Positions 52,515 through 61,068 of a stretch of 64,000 bases of DNA are shown piece after piece (the stretch's first letter is position 1; the number at the start of each line of letters is the position of its first letter). Position numbers and translations under genes: made by a program. The notes below the pieces were generated by a model. It did not search any database. It was not told the DNA's origin and worked only from the letters and a program-made list of their open reading frames with translations. The DNA is from Paludibacterium purpuratum (GTDB taxonomy: Bacteria; Pseudomonadota; Gammaproteobacteria; Burkholderiales; Chromobacteriaceae). The stretch lies in the NCBI RefSeq assembly GCF_004363805.1, contig NZ_SNZP01000012.1, positions 1 through 64,000 of the forward strand, written 5' to 3'.

Positions 52515-53525
52515 ATGTCACGATCTGCGCTCGGCCACATTTTTTTGTCGTTGTTGCTCGTTAGCGTTTTATCGCCACTCGCGCATGCGGCCGGCTTCAA
52601 TACGATCGAGGTGCCCGCCGACAGCCACGGCGGCGTATTGCGTGGTGCCGTCTGGTACCCCTGTGCCACCCCTGCCGAACCATTCCAGCTTGGTCCCGTT
52701 GTCTTGTCCGGCGTGCGCCGCTGTGCGGCCACCGGCGCGAATTGGCCTTTGATCGTATTGTCGCATGGCAGCGGCGGTTCGTATCTCGGGCATCACGATA
52801 CCGCCGAGGCATTGGCCGATGCGGGTTTCGTGGTGGTTGCCATCAACCACCCCGGCGACAACTTCCAGGATCTGTCCGATCAGGGGCATTTGCGTGCGCT
52901 CGCCAATCGACCGCGCGATATCGAACGCTTGATCGACTTCATGACTCAAGCCTGGCCGGAGCGGGCACGCTTGGCACCGGGAAAGATCGGCCTTTTCGGC
53001 TTCTCGCGCGGCGGTTATACCGGCCTGACGTTGGCCGGCGCCGCACCGGACTTCAGCTTGATGGCGCAGTATTGCCATGGTGCGGATTACCCATTTTGCC
53101 AAGAGGTGCGGGCGCATGAGCTTCCGCCGTCGCCGAGCGGCGATGGTCGCATCAAGGCCTATGTGATTGCCGATCCATTGAACCTGTTTCAACGCCAAGC
53201 GCTGCAAGGTATTACCGCACCCATGCAACTGTGGGCATCCGAATTAGGCGGGGATGGCGTGGCGCTGACGAGCGTCGAGGCGATTCGGCAGGGCTTGATG
53301 GTTTCGCCGCAGTATCGTCTGGTGCGCAATGCCGGGCACTTCGCCTTCCTGGCACCCTGCAATCCGCAACAGCGTCTTAGACTTCCGGAACTGTGCACCG
53401 ACCCGGACGGATTCGACCGCGGAGCCTTTCATCGGCAGTTCAATGCCGAAATTGTGCGATTTTTTGTGCAACACCTGAGCAACGGTTCGGTGCAACAGCC
53501 GGCTCAGTCTTCGCTCACGCCATAG
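52515..53525 (+). CDS. Exported alpha/beta hydrolase (dienelactone/PAF-acetylhydrolase-like)
   Basis: About 336 residues from ATG at 52515, which begins a clear signal peptide (SRSALGHIFLSLLLVSVL, cleavage after AHA); ATG at 52488 and 52509 are alternatives. The nucleophile elbow is GFSRGG, the oxyanion loop LSHGSGG, and a C-terminal histidine lies in NAGHFAFLAPC. It is probably a periplasmic esterase or lipase; substrate unknown. The 3' end overlaps the minus-strand FliD-like gene by 11 bases. Confidence 0.82.
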   Translation: MSRSALGHIFLSLLLVSVLSPLAHAAGFNTIEVPADSHGGVLRGAVWYPCATPAEPFQLGPVVLSGVRRCAATGANWPLIVLSHGSGGSYLGHHDTAEALADAGFVVVAINHPGDNFQDLSDQGHLRALANRPRDIERLIDFMTQAWPERARLAPGKIGLFGFSRGGYTGLTLAGAAPDFSLMAQYCHGADYPFCQEVRAHELPPSPSGDGRIKAYVIADPLNLFQRQALQGITAPMQLWASELGGDGVALTSVEAIRQGLMVSPQYRLVRNAGHFAFLAPCNPQQRLRLPELCTDPDGFDRGAFHRQFNAEIVRFFVQHLSNGSVQQPAQSSLTP

Positions 53526-55002
53526 CGGAGAAACCGCCGGATTGCCCAAGAGACCCCACCAGTAAGGCCTGAACGGCGAACGGTTCGCCCAGCGCCAACA
53601 CCGAGGCATATTGCGCCAGCGCCGTGATCTGAGAGCCGCTTAGGTTTGCGGATTGGTTGGATGTGCCGTTACTCATCATGCCCAGCAAACCGGTGAGACT
53701 GAACGGGTTCTGATTGCTGTATTGCACCAGCGTGTTTTCACTTTGTACCAGTCGCTGCAGCAAGCCGATATTTTGCGGCAAGATGCCATAACCGGCGCCG
53801 GAGTAGGCCGACGACAAAGTATTGAAGCCTTGGGCGGATTGCGACAACAAGTTGGCCGCGCCGCTCTGATCCTGGTTGAAGGCATATTGCAAAGTGCTGC
53901 TGTTGAGCGTGAGCGTTCCCACCAGGCCCGCCACTTGCGGCTGCTGCAACTGCACGCCCAACTGACTCAGTATTTGAAGATTGGAACTGCCGTTACTCAG
54001 TGTCGCCAACGCCTGGGAGTTCAGTGCTTCTGCCAATTGCCCGGCGATTGCGTTGTCCTGCAGCGCGCCCCCAGTCCCCAGCATGCCGTTAAGACTGGAC
54101 TGGAAGGTGTTGAACGCCGTCGCCAGGCTCTGAACGCTGCTTGACAGCTGGCTGTAGTCCACGCCCACGGAGACCACGGTCGAACCGGACTGCAGCAAAT
54201 TGGCGCTGACGCTGCTTGCGAGCGAAACGCCGTTGTTGCTGCTGTTGACCGCACTCACGCCGTTGACCGAGTACGAGGCGTTGCCGCCCGCTTGCACCAA
54301 GCTGAGATTTTTTCCGGCGCCGCTACTGGCGGTTGGATCGTAGGCCAACTGCGATAAGCCGGCCAGGTCGGTGTTGTTGCCGTCGCTGTCGTTAACCGTA
54401 ATGCTGAAATTCTTGAGCGAACCGGTGCTGCTGCTGGCGATCGCCAACCGATAGCCGCCGCTATCCTGCTGCACGCTGGCTGTGACACCCACGCCGGCCG
54501 CATTGATCGCCGTGGCGATACTATTTAGCGTGCCGTTGCTGACAGCAATGCTGGCAGGCGTTGTGCCGTCGCTGGTGAAGGTGTTGCTGCCGGAAGTGTA
54601 AGTGCCGGTCTGAATGTTCAGTGTGCCGCTGCCGATCACAGTGCTCGCCGGATTGGCGAAGTCGCCGCTTTGCACGGTCTGAGCCTGGGCCAACTGCGTT
54701 ACGGTCAGATTGTAGGTGCCGGCGATGGCGCCACTCGCCGCGGAGGCGCTAGCGACCGAGGCGTTGCTGCTGCTGGCGGTTAACGGATTGTTGGCAAAGG
54801 CGATCTGCTGTAATGCGTACTGGAAGTTGGACAGACTGGACAATAGCTGGCCGTAGGCCGAAATCTCGGTTTGATAGGCGCTGCTTTGCGCGGCGCTGCT
54901 GGTGCCGATCAGGTTGCTGGCCGTGCTGTTGAGCGAATTGCCCAACACGGAATACAGGCCGGAAGGTGAAAAGAGCGGAGAAAGACCGTACAGCGAGTTC
55001 AT
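53515..55002 (-). CDS. FliD-like (flagellar filament cap-like) orphan protein
   Basis: 495 residues from ATG at 55002; a GTG at 55014 is an alternative. The protein is rich in Ser, Ala, Asn and Gln, has no cysteine, and no signal peptide is seen. The middle reads like FliD: YNLTVTQLAQAQTVQSGDFA, VIGSGTLNIQTGTY, SIATAINAAGVGVTASVQQD and GGYRLAIASSSTG. FliD caps the flagellar filament. Here no flagellin, fliS or other flagellar gene is adjacent, and the C-terminus (LAQYASVLALGEPFAVQALL) lacks the coiled-coil end of normal FliD. It may be a secondary cap protein or another secreted surface protein. Confidence 0.65.
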   Translation of the reverse strand: MNSLYGLSPLFSPSGLYSVLGNSLNSTASNLIGTSSAAQSSAYQTEISAYGQLLSSLSNFQYALQQIAFANNPLTASSSNASVASASAASGAIAGTYNLTVTQLAQAQTVQSGDFANPASTVIGSGTLNIQTGTYTSGSNTFTSDGTTPASIAVSNGTLNSIATAINAAGVGVTASVQQDSGGYRLAIASSSTGSLKNFSITVNDSDGNNTDLAGLSQLAYDPTASSGAGKNLSLVQAGGNASYSVNGVSAVNSSNNGVSLASSVSANLLQSGSTVVSVGVDYSQLSSSVQSLATAFNTFQSSLNGMLGTGGALQDNAIAGQLAEALNSQALATLSNGSSNLQILSQLGVQLQQPQVAGLVGTLTLNSSTLQYAFNQDQSGAANLLSQSAQGFNTLSSAYSGAGYGILPQNIGLLQRLVQSENTLVQYSNQNPFSLTGLLGMMSNGTSNQSANLSGSQITALAQYASVLALGEPFAVQALLVGSLGQSGGFSAMA

Positions 55003-55082
55003 GACAATGACCACTGTAAATCAGCACTATCCTCAGCATAGGCGATGAATCTTTGTTCTGCTTAATTGTTCAGCTGGCGCGT

Positions 55083-55733
55083 TTAGCTCACCAGGCTAGC
55101 CGCCACATTGATCGACATGGCCAGGACACTGGTGTTGAACACGAAAGCCAGGATCGATTGTGCCAGCACCACGCGTCGGGCGGCTCGGTTGTTCGGTGCG
55201 ATGTCGGCTGTCTGCGAGGCGACGGCAATCGTGAAGGCAAAGTAGGCGAAGTCCCAGTAATCCGGCATGGCCGGTCGATCCGGAAACAACAATGGCCGTG
55301 CGCCCTCGCGGGCGCCATAGAACATATGCGCGTAGTGCAAGGCGAACATGGTCGGAAGCAATAGCCATGCCGCCACGAGCGTACTGCCCGCCAATATCAG
55401 ATGTCCGCTGCGTACCCCGCCGTGCAGCGCCTTGGCACTGGCCAACTCCAGCACGATGGCTAGCAAGCTCATCACCACTGCGACGCTGACGGCGGTCAAA
55501 ACCATGACGGCACTTTCGTCCTCGATGCGCGCGATATGGCGGATGCGTTCCGGTGTGGCACGCAACATCAACACCCACAGCTCCAGCAAGTAGAACCAAC
55601 TGGCGCTGTTCCACGCCAATAGCGTGCGATCTAGCGGCGGGGTCGAGACAGGCAACAACAGTGTGACGGCGAGCGCCAGCAATAGCGCCAAAACCAGCCG
55701 TGGACGGGCGCGAAGTAGGGAGGTTAGTTTCAT
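55083..55733 (-). CDS. DUF1345 family membrane protein
   Basis: 216 residues with five or six hydrophobic segments. The conserved DUF1345 middle reads AMPDYWDFAYFAFTIAVASQ followed by TADIAPNNRAARRVVLAQSI, and SILAFVFNTSVLAMSIN is the typical end. Function unknown. It lies 7 bases behind the DUF2827 gene on the same strand. Confidence 0.88.
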   Translation of the reverse strand: MKLTSLLRARPRLVLALLLALAVTLLLPVSTPPLDRTLLAWNSASWFYLLELWVLMLRATPERIRHIARIEDESAVMVLTAVSVAVVMSLLAIVLELASAKALHGGVRSGHLILAGSTLVAAWLLLPTMFALHYAHMFYGAREGARPLLFPDRPAMPDYWDFAYFAFTIAVASQTADIAPNNRAARRVVLAQSILAFVFNTSVLAMSINVAASLVS

Positions 55734-55740
55734 TGTCGGT

Positions 55741-56895
55741 TCAGTTCGTGCGGACGCCGCGGCGAGCCGCTAATAGTTCGTGGATGCGCTGCAGATGGCA
55801 ATGTTGGTTATCGGGGTGTGCGATATCGACGCGCGCCAGCAACCTGTCGACCTGCTGACGGTAATATTCAGCGTGCTGATCGTGCTGGTGCACGGCGGCC
55901 AGCAGCGCTCGGGCGCCGGCGTGGGCATCGAAGTCCGGGTAATAGTAACCGACATCGCGCAGATAGGGTGAGTTGTGCACCAACGGATAACCGCCGTAGA
56001 GGACGTCGTAATACAGGTAATTCAACCCGTTTTCCCACTGATGGGATACCACGATGTCGGTGTAACGTCCCAAGAACAGCGGTATGCGGTAACGCGCTTC
56101 GAACGACACTACATTGTCGCGATAGAGGTCGGTGGCTTCGGTGAATTCTCGGAAACTGGGGTGGGCGGTCAACCCGCTGGTATTGGTGATATAGACTTCT
56201 TTCAGAGCGCCACGGTCCTGCCGATAGGCGTCTTCGCAAATCAATAGCGGCGTCAGGAAGGTCTTGACCACATTGAGGTTGGGCTCGAATACGCCGATCC
56301 GCTTGGGGCCGGGGCCGGGGCGGTAGCCGAAGGTCAAGTCGGGTTCCGTGCGCGCCAGATTGGCCAACTCCTGCTGAATGAAGCGCGGGCTCCAGATATG
56401 CGGCATGACCCGCACCTGGGCGCGCAGCGCCAGCTCCCAGAAACTGCGGCACATCTTCTCGTGCTGCGGCTGCGTCCAGATTTCGTCGAAAACCGTGCCG
56501 TTGAAAGCCGAACCGGCAGGCAGATCGAAGCAGATACGCTCGGCATCCATAATGTAGTCGTTGCCGCAACGATAGGCGAGTACGACGCCGTGCCGGCGGT
56601 GGACGGCTTCGGCCTGTTCCGGCAGAACCTGCGCGCCGCCCTCGATCAGCACGTCCAGTCGATCGGCCACCTCGGAGAAACGCACCAGTGGCACATCCGG
56701 CTCCGCCAGGCGTAGCGCCGGCGGCAGCGTATCGGCATCGCCGCCGTTGATCAGCCAGATTTCGCCGGCACCGGCCGACTTCAACAAGTGGTAGAGCAGC
56801 AGCACATTCTGCTGCGTGCCGTTGGACCAGATCGAACAGCCTGGTTGGTGGGTGGCGTACCAAGTGATGCCGATGTTCGGCCGGATCTTCGTCAT
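55741..56895 (-). CDS. DUF2827 family glycosyltransferase-like protein
   Basis: 384 residues, soluble. The N-terminus (NIGITWYATHQPGCSIWSNG, TQQNVLLLYHLLKSAG) and the C-terminal donor-site-like segment (YTDIVVSHQWENGLNYLYYD, GGYPLVHNSPYL) resemble the DUF2827 family, which has a GT-B-like layout. It may transfer sugars to surface polysaccharide, but no substrate can be named. It follows yqjK by 3 bases. Confidence 0.75.
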   Translation of the reverse strand: MTKIRPNIGITWYATHQPGCSIWSNGTQQNVLLLYHLLKSAGAGEIWLINGGDADTLPPALRLAEPDVPLVRFSEVADRLDVLIEGGAQVLPEQAEAVHRRHGVVLAYRCGNDYIMDAERICFDLPAGSAFNGTVFDEIWTQPQHEKMCRSFWELALRAQVRVMPHIWSPRFIQQELANLARTEPDLTFGYRPGPGPKRIGVFEPNLNVVKTFLTPLLICEDAYRQDRGALKEVYITNTSGLTAHPSFREFTEATDLYRDNVVSFEARYRIPLFLGRYTDIVVSHQWENGLNYLYYDVLYGGYPLVHNSPYLRDVGYYYPDFDAHAGARALLAAVHQHDQHAEYYRQQVDRLLARVDIAHPDNQHCHLQRIHELLAARRGVRTN

Positions 56896-56898
56896 GAG

Positions 56899-57162
56899 TC
56901 AGTCGCGCTTGAACCAGGTCGATAGGGCACGCCACACGCCTAGACTGCCCAAAGCGAACCGCAACAGGCGCCACAGCCCGCGCGGACGGCGCCCTGTCGC
57001 GCCGAACAGGCCCGCGACAGCCTGCGGCAGCACCCGGCCCAATAGGCCCGAGAGCGACAGCGTGTCGCGCAACATGTCGATTTCCAACCCAAGTTGCAGC
57101 CGTAGGGCGTCGCCTTTGATCAGTAGCAACGTTTTCCGCAGTTCGCGTTCCTTAGCGGTCAT
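56899..57162 (-). CDS. YqjK-like small basic protein
   Basis: 87 residues from ATG at 57162, 2 bases after the yqjE stop. Strongly basic (TAKERELRKTLLLIKGDALR), with one weakly hydrophobic stretch near the C-terminus. The yqjD-yqjE-yqjK order of E. coli is the main reason for the name; similarity is weak. Function unknown. Confidence 0.6.
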   Translation of the reverse strand: MTAKERELRKTLLLIKGDALRLQLGLEIDMLRDTLSLSGLLGRVLPQAVAGLFGATGRRPRGLWRLLRFALGSLGVWRALSTWFKRD

Positions 57163-57164
57163 CT

Positions 57165-57554
57165 TCAACCCCGCTGATTGAAAACCGACTGGCAATCCTT
57201 GCGGATCTCAGTTAGCGTCGTGGCAAAGGCGGGCGGTTGACGTTGCAGGCGCACGGCAAGTCGCCAGAGCAACAACAGGCAGCCGAGCAGACCGGACAGC
57301 GCCAGCCCGCCCAGTACCCAGGGGCGCGCCGACGCCGGCGTCACCGCGACGACGAATAGCAGTCCGGCCATCATGGCGAACAGCAGCGCACAAAAAGCCA
57401 GGAAGCCCAGCATCAGTTGCCCGAGCAAGGCTTCCTTCTGTTCTTGCGCCTCGATGGAAAACAATTCGGCGCGCACCAGCGCCAACGAAACGAAACGGCC
57501 CAGCAACGAACGAATCGTCCCGGGCCGGGGAGGGGTGGATGCTTGTTCCGTCAT
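57165..57554 (-). CDS. yqjE: YqjE-like phage-holin-family membrane protein
   Basis: 129 residues. Two hydrophobic segments (GFLAFCALLFAMMAGLLFVV and WVLGGLALSGLLGCLLLLW) follow an amphipathic N-terminal region (SLALVRAELFSIEAQEQKEA). This is the layout of YqjE/holin-X proteins, which associate with YqjD at the inner membrane. It lies 4 bases after yqjD. Confidence 0.8.
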   Translation of the reverse strand: MTEQASTPPRPGTIRSLLGRFVSLALVRAELFSIEAQEQKEALLGQLMLGFLAFCALLFAMMAGLLFVVAVTPASARPWVLGGLALSGLLGCLLLLWRLAVRLQRQPPAFATTLTEIRKDCQSVFNQRG

Positions 57555-57558
57555 GAGT

Positions 57559-57873
57559 TCAGCGGCGCGAAATCAACATGCCGAGCAACAAGCCGACGCC
57601 GGCGGCAATGCCGATCGATTTCCACGGGTTTTCATGCACATATTGGTCGGTTGCCTTGGCGGCAGCTTTCGCCTTGCCAGCGATCGCATGCTCGGCCTCG
57701 ATCAGGCGGGTCTTGGCTTGCGCGAGGTTGGCGCCGATGCGTTGGCGTAATTCGCGAACCTTCTCGCCGCCCTCGTCTCCGGCTGCGTGCAGCAAATCCT
57801 CCGTGTTGGACAGCACTTGCCGGACATCGTCGAGCAATTGTGCGTTTTCCGGAGCCATGCTTTGGTGTGACAT
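57559..57873 (-). CDS. yqjD: DUF883 family ribosome-associated membrane protein (YqjD/ElaB type)
   Basis: 104 residues. A long charged helix (LLDDVRQVLSNTEDLLHAAG and the AKTRLIEAEHAIAGKAKAAA segment) is followed by the family end DQYVHENPWKSIGIAAGVGL and a C-terminal membrane anchor (LLLGMLISRR). In E. coli such proteins tether ribosomes to the membrane in stationary phase. First gene of the yqjDEK-like operon. Confidence 0.88.
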   Translation of the reverse strand: MSHQSMAPENAQLLDDVRQVLSNTEDLLHAAGDEGGEKVRELRQRIGANLAQAKTRLIEAEHAIAGKAKAAAKATDQYVHENPWKSIGIAAGVGLLLGMLISRR

Positions 57874-58084
57874 CGCTATCTCCTTATATCGGACGAAAAA
57901 AGGCGCGTCGTCGCCATATCGCTACGCCCACCTTATCAGGCAGGTCGGCGTAGCGTCAAACCTGTGCCAAGCGGGCGGACGACACCGTGTGTTATGCGAA
58001 GTGAGTTTAATATAGTACGCCAGCCAGGCGCCGGATGTGATTGGAGTCAAACCGGTTGACGATTCTCTCTTATGCTCCACTTCT

Positions 58085-58136
58085 AAAAGAATAGTATTTT
58101 TTATTCTTTTGTAGAATAAGAATAAGCGACTAAAGT
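58085..58136 (+). promoter_or_regulatory. Candidate cysK promoter with an AT-rich inverted repeat
   Basis: TTGTAG (58109-58114) and TAAAGT (58131-58136), 16 bases apart, precede cysK. Directly upstream is the inverted repeat AAAAGAATA/TATTCTTTT (58085-58110), and the spacer holds GAATAAGAATAAG. This would suit a regulator such as CysB, but no consensus was verified. The rest of the 300-base spacer (57874-58173) holds no gene. Confidence 0.45.
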
Positions 58137-58173
58137 AGAGTCCCTGATGCCCTTTCCAACAGGAGAAACCGAC

Positions 58174-59160
58174 ATGGCCAAGTGGTTCGCAGACAATTCC
58201 CAATCGATCGGCAACACCCCGCTCGTTCGGCTCAATCGCATTACCGATGGCGCACCGGCAACCATCCTGGCGAAAATCGAAGGGCGCAACCCCGCCTACT
58301 CGGTCAAGTGCCGCATTGGCGCGGCGATGATCTGGGATGCCGAGAAGCGTGGCCTGTTAGGCCCGGGCAAGGAACTGATCGAGCCGACCAGCGGCAACAC
58401 CGGCATTGCCTTGGCCTTCGTGGCCGCGGCGCGCGGCATTCCGTTGACCTTGACCATGCCGGAAACCATGAGCATCGAGCGGCGCAAACTACTCCTGTCG
58501 CTCGGTGCCAAATTGATCCTGACCGAAGGCGCCCGCGGCATGAGCGGTGCGATCGCCCGAGCGGAGGAAATTGTCGCCGCAGAGCCCGAACGCTACGTTT
58601 TGCTGCAGCAGTTCAAAAATCCCGCCAACCCGGCGATTCACGAAGCGACCACAGGCCCGGAGATTTGGGATGCCACCGGCGGCGAGGTGGACGTGTTCGT
58701 TTCCGGCGTGGGTACCGGCGGAACCATTACCGGCGTCTCGCGCTACCTGAAGCATACCCGCGGCAAAGCGATCCGCTCGGTGGCCGTGGAGCCGGAAGCC
58801 AGCCCGGTGTTGACCCAGGCGCGCGCCGGCGAGCCGATCAAGCCCGGCCCTCACAAGATTCAGGGCATCGGTGCGGGCTTTGTGCCGGACGTGCTGGATC
58901 TATCGTTGGTCGACGAGATTCAGCAGGTCAGTAACGACGAGGCGATTGCCTATGCCCGCCGTCTGGCGCGCGAAGAGGGGGTGTTATCCGGGATTTCCAG
59001 TGGTGCGGCGGTGGCGGTGGCCGTTCGTCTGGCCCAAAAGCCGGAAAACGCAGGCAAGACGATCGTGGTGGTATTGCCCGATTCGGGAGAACGCTACTTG
59101 AGTTCGGTGCTGTTCGAAGGTGTGTTCGATGCAGCAGGCATGCCGATCGAAACGATCTGA
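58174..59160 (+). CDS. cysK: Cysteine synthase A
   Basis: 328 residues from ATG at 58174 with AGGAG 8 bases upstream. The PLP lysine is in [18 protein letters not shown], the substrate loop is [19 protein letters not shown], and the phosphate-binding loop is [14 protein letters not shown]. The sequence follows E. coli CysK rather than CysM. It makes cysteine from O-acetylserine and sulfide. Confidence 0.95.
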   Translation: MAKWFADNSQSIGNTPLVRLNRITDGAPATILAKIEGRNPAYSVKCRIGAAMIWDAEKRGLLGPGKELIEPTSGNTGIALAFVAAARGIPLTLTMPETMSIERRKLLLSLGAKLILTEGARGMSGAIARAEEIVAAEPERYVLLQQFKNPANPAIHEATTGPEIWDATGGEVDVFVSGVGTGGTITGVSRYLKHTRGKAIRSVAVEPEASPVLTQARAGEPIKPGPHKIQGIGAGFVPDVLDLSLVDEIQQVSNDEAIAYARRLAREEGVLSGISSGAAVAVAVRLAQKPENAGKTIVVVLPDSGERYLSSVLFEGVFDAAGMPIETI

Positions 59161-59183
59161 CTGTGGCGCGGCAAATACCCTCG

Positions 59184-59210
59184 AAAGGGACGCCTGGGCG
59201 TCCCTTTGTT
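59184..59210 (+). terminator. Intrinsic terminator of cysK
   Basis: AAAGGGACGCC and GGCGTCCCTTT pair around TG, followed by TGTT. It also lies beyond the end of the convergent stress-protein gene. Confidence 0.8.
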
Positions 59211-59234
59211 CATTGAGACAATGACCAAACGTGC

Positions 59235-59684
59235 TCAGCGATCGTCGGTAGCGCGGATCAGCAGCGTCGGGATGGTGACGGCGCGCAGCAGCCCTTCGGC
59301 CACACTGCCCAGCAATAGGCGTTTCAAACCGCTCCAGCCGTGCGTATTCATCACAATCAGATCCGCCTGCCATGCCTTGGCGTCTTCGGCCAAGGCGAGG
59401 GGGATCTTGTCGACCCAGTTCTTGATGACCTTGCATTCCGACTCGACGTCGAAGGACTGCGCCAGTTGCTTGGCCTGTAGCAGTATTTCGCTTTGCTCGT
59501 CGGCGACCTGCTGCATGTCCGTGTCGGGCACGAAGTCGGTATTACCCCAGCCGGGTTGATTCATATTGGCGACGTGCACGATACGCAACTGGCCGCCGCT
59601 TACCTTGGCCAGCTTGCAGGCCTCGGTCAGAGCGAGAAACGAGGCTTCGCTATTGTCTACAGGAACAAAAATGCGTTGATACAT
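59235..59684 (-). CDS. Universal stress protein, ATP-binding type
   Basis: 149 residues from ATG at 59684 with GGGAG upstream. The UspA fold starts [20 protein letters not shown], and the ATP motif G-x2-G-x9-GS appears in [20 protein letters not shown]. Role in stress survival is general; no specific partner is suggested. Confidence 0.92.
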   Translation of the reverse strand: MYQRIFVPVDNSEASFLALTEACKLAKVSGGQLRIVHVANMNQPGWGNTDFVPDTDMQQVADEQSEILLQAKQLAQSFDVESECKVIKNWVDKIPLALAEDAKAWQADLIVMNTHGWSGLKRLLLGSVAEGLLRAVTIPTLLIRATDDR

Positions 59685-59773
59685 TTGTCTCTCCCGAGAA
59701 AAGCGCATTCCGACGCGCTTTGGACGCCGGATGCCGTACGACTACCATATCACTGCGCGCAGTCCGGGACAAA

Positions 59774-60118
59774 TCACGGCTCGTTCGCCTGGCGAATCAA
59801 CTCGGCGAATTGGCTTTGTTTGTCTAGCTGTCGCAGGATGTTGCCGCAAACCAGATCGCACAGCGCGTAGATGTTCGGGTCGCTGATGCGATAGTAGACG
59901 CTGGTGCCGCGCGCCTCGCGCATCACCAACCCGTGCTTGGCGAGCACGGACAAATGTTTAGAAACATTGGCCAAGGTGCAGGCGCAGGCTTGCGCCAACT
60001 CACCGACATTACGTTCCCCCGCACGCAGCTCGTTGAGGATTTTCAGTCTGGTGGGCTCGGCCAGTGCTTGAAAATACTGAGCAACCTGTTCTAGCGCTTG
60101 GTCGGGTAATTGGGCCAT
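59774..60118 (-). CDS. ArsR family transcriptional regulator
   Basis: 114 residues from ATG at 60118 with AAGGA 8 bases upstream. The winged helix-turn-helix is complete (YFQALAEPTRLKILNELRAG, ANVSKHLSVLAKHGLVMRE, GTSVYYRISDP). Four cysteines, Cys45, Cys47, Cys87 and Cys91 (ACAC and ALCDLVCG), could sense metals or oxidants. No obvious target gene is divergent; the AT-rich stretch at 60165-60190 could hold its operator. Confidence 0.88.
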   Translation of the reverse strand: MAQLPDQALEQVAQYFQALAEPTRLKILNELRAGERNVGELAQACACTLANVSKHLSVLAKHGLVMREARGTSVYYRISDPNIYALCDLVCGNILRQLDKQSQFAELIRQANEP

Positions 60119-60318
60119 CGGGCGATTCCTTGCATGCCGGTGTCGGCGTAAAGCTTCGTTGATCAAGTTATTGGTTAAATAATAAATCATGGCAAGCCGC
60201 CTCACAATCTACTGGCGTGCCACGGCATGGCAGGGCATTGCATGCATTTTTGTACAAATTGGCATACAAAGAAATGAATCAGGGCCGCCGCATCGGCGGC
60301 CTCGGCGTTGAGGTGCTC

Positions 60319-61068
60319 ATGCGCTACCCGTTACCGCTGGCCATGCTGTATGCCGTCATGACGACGCTACTTGTCCTGAGCCTCGGCCTGGACTGGGGTG
60401 CGCACACCCGCCCCGGCGTGTTGATGCTGGGCGGCGGCTATGTGGTTTTGTCGACAGGCTTATGGTGGTGGCTATTGCAAAGCGAGTACCGCCGATTCGA
60501 GCAACGCCAGGCGCAACTGATCAACGACGCCGTTCACGACGCGCTGACCCAACTGACAAACCGTCGTGCATTTCTCGACAATTTGGACACCGCGATCTAT
60601 CGCTCGCGCCGCAATAACACCCGCTTGGGACTGGCCTTCATCGATCTGGACGGTTTCAAGATGGTTAACGACATCTACGGTCACGGCGCTGGCGATTTGT
60701 TGTTGATTGCCGTGGCACAACGCCTAACCGAAACGGTGCGCAAAGGCGACATGGTGGCACGTGTCGGGGGCGACGAGTTTGTCGTGCTGGTGGAACCGGA
60801 CAAAGGGGAAAGTTGCGAGATTCTGGCCCAGCGCCTGATCCAAGCCTTTCAGGCGCCTTTCGATTTGGATGGCCATAAGGTGAATATCTCGCTCAGTATC
60901 GGGGTGGCATTCTGCCCGGAGCATGCCGACGAAGCCGGGCAACTACTGACCGCGGCCGATCTCGCCATGTATCGGGTCAAGAAGAACGGACGCAACGGCT
61001 ACGCCGTTGCCAACAAAGAAGAATCTCACCGGTCGACCGGCGCCATGCCATTGCAGGCCGCGCGTTAG
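60319..61068 (+). CDS. Membrane-anchored GGDEF diguanylate cyclase
   Basis: 249 residues from ATG at 60319, where GAGG lies 5 bases upstream; ATG at 60274 and GTG at 60217 would add residues. Two membrane segments (LPLAMLYAVMTTLLVLSLGL and VLMLGGGYVVLSTGLWWWLL) precede a short coil and the GGDEF domain. The active-site motif is GGDEF, intact, and an inhibitory I-site RKGD lies five residues before it. It should synthesise cyclic di-GMP with product inhibition. No sensory domain is large enough to name a signal. Confidence 0.88.
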   Translation: MRYPLPLAMLYAVMTTLLVLSLGLDWGAHTRPGVLMLGGGYVVLSTGLWWWLLQSEYRRFEQRQAQLINDAVHDALTQLTNRRAFLDNLDTAIYRSRRNNTRLGLAFIDLDGFKMVNDIYGHGAGDLLLIAVAQRLTETVRKGDMVARVGGDEFVVLVEPDKGESCEILAQRLIQAFQAPFDLDGHKVNISLSIGVAFCPEHADEAGQLLTAADLAMYRVKKNGRNGYAVANKEESHRSTGAMPLQAAR

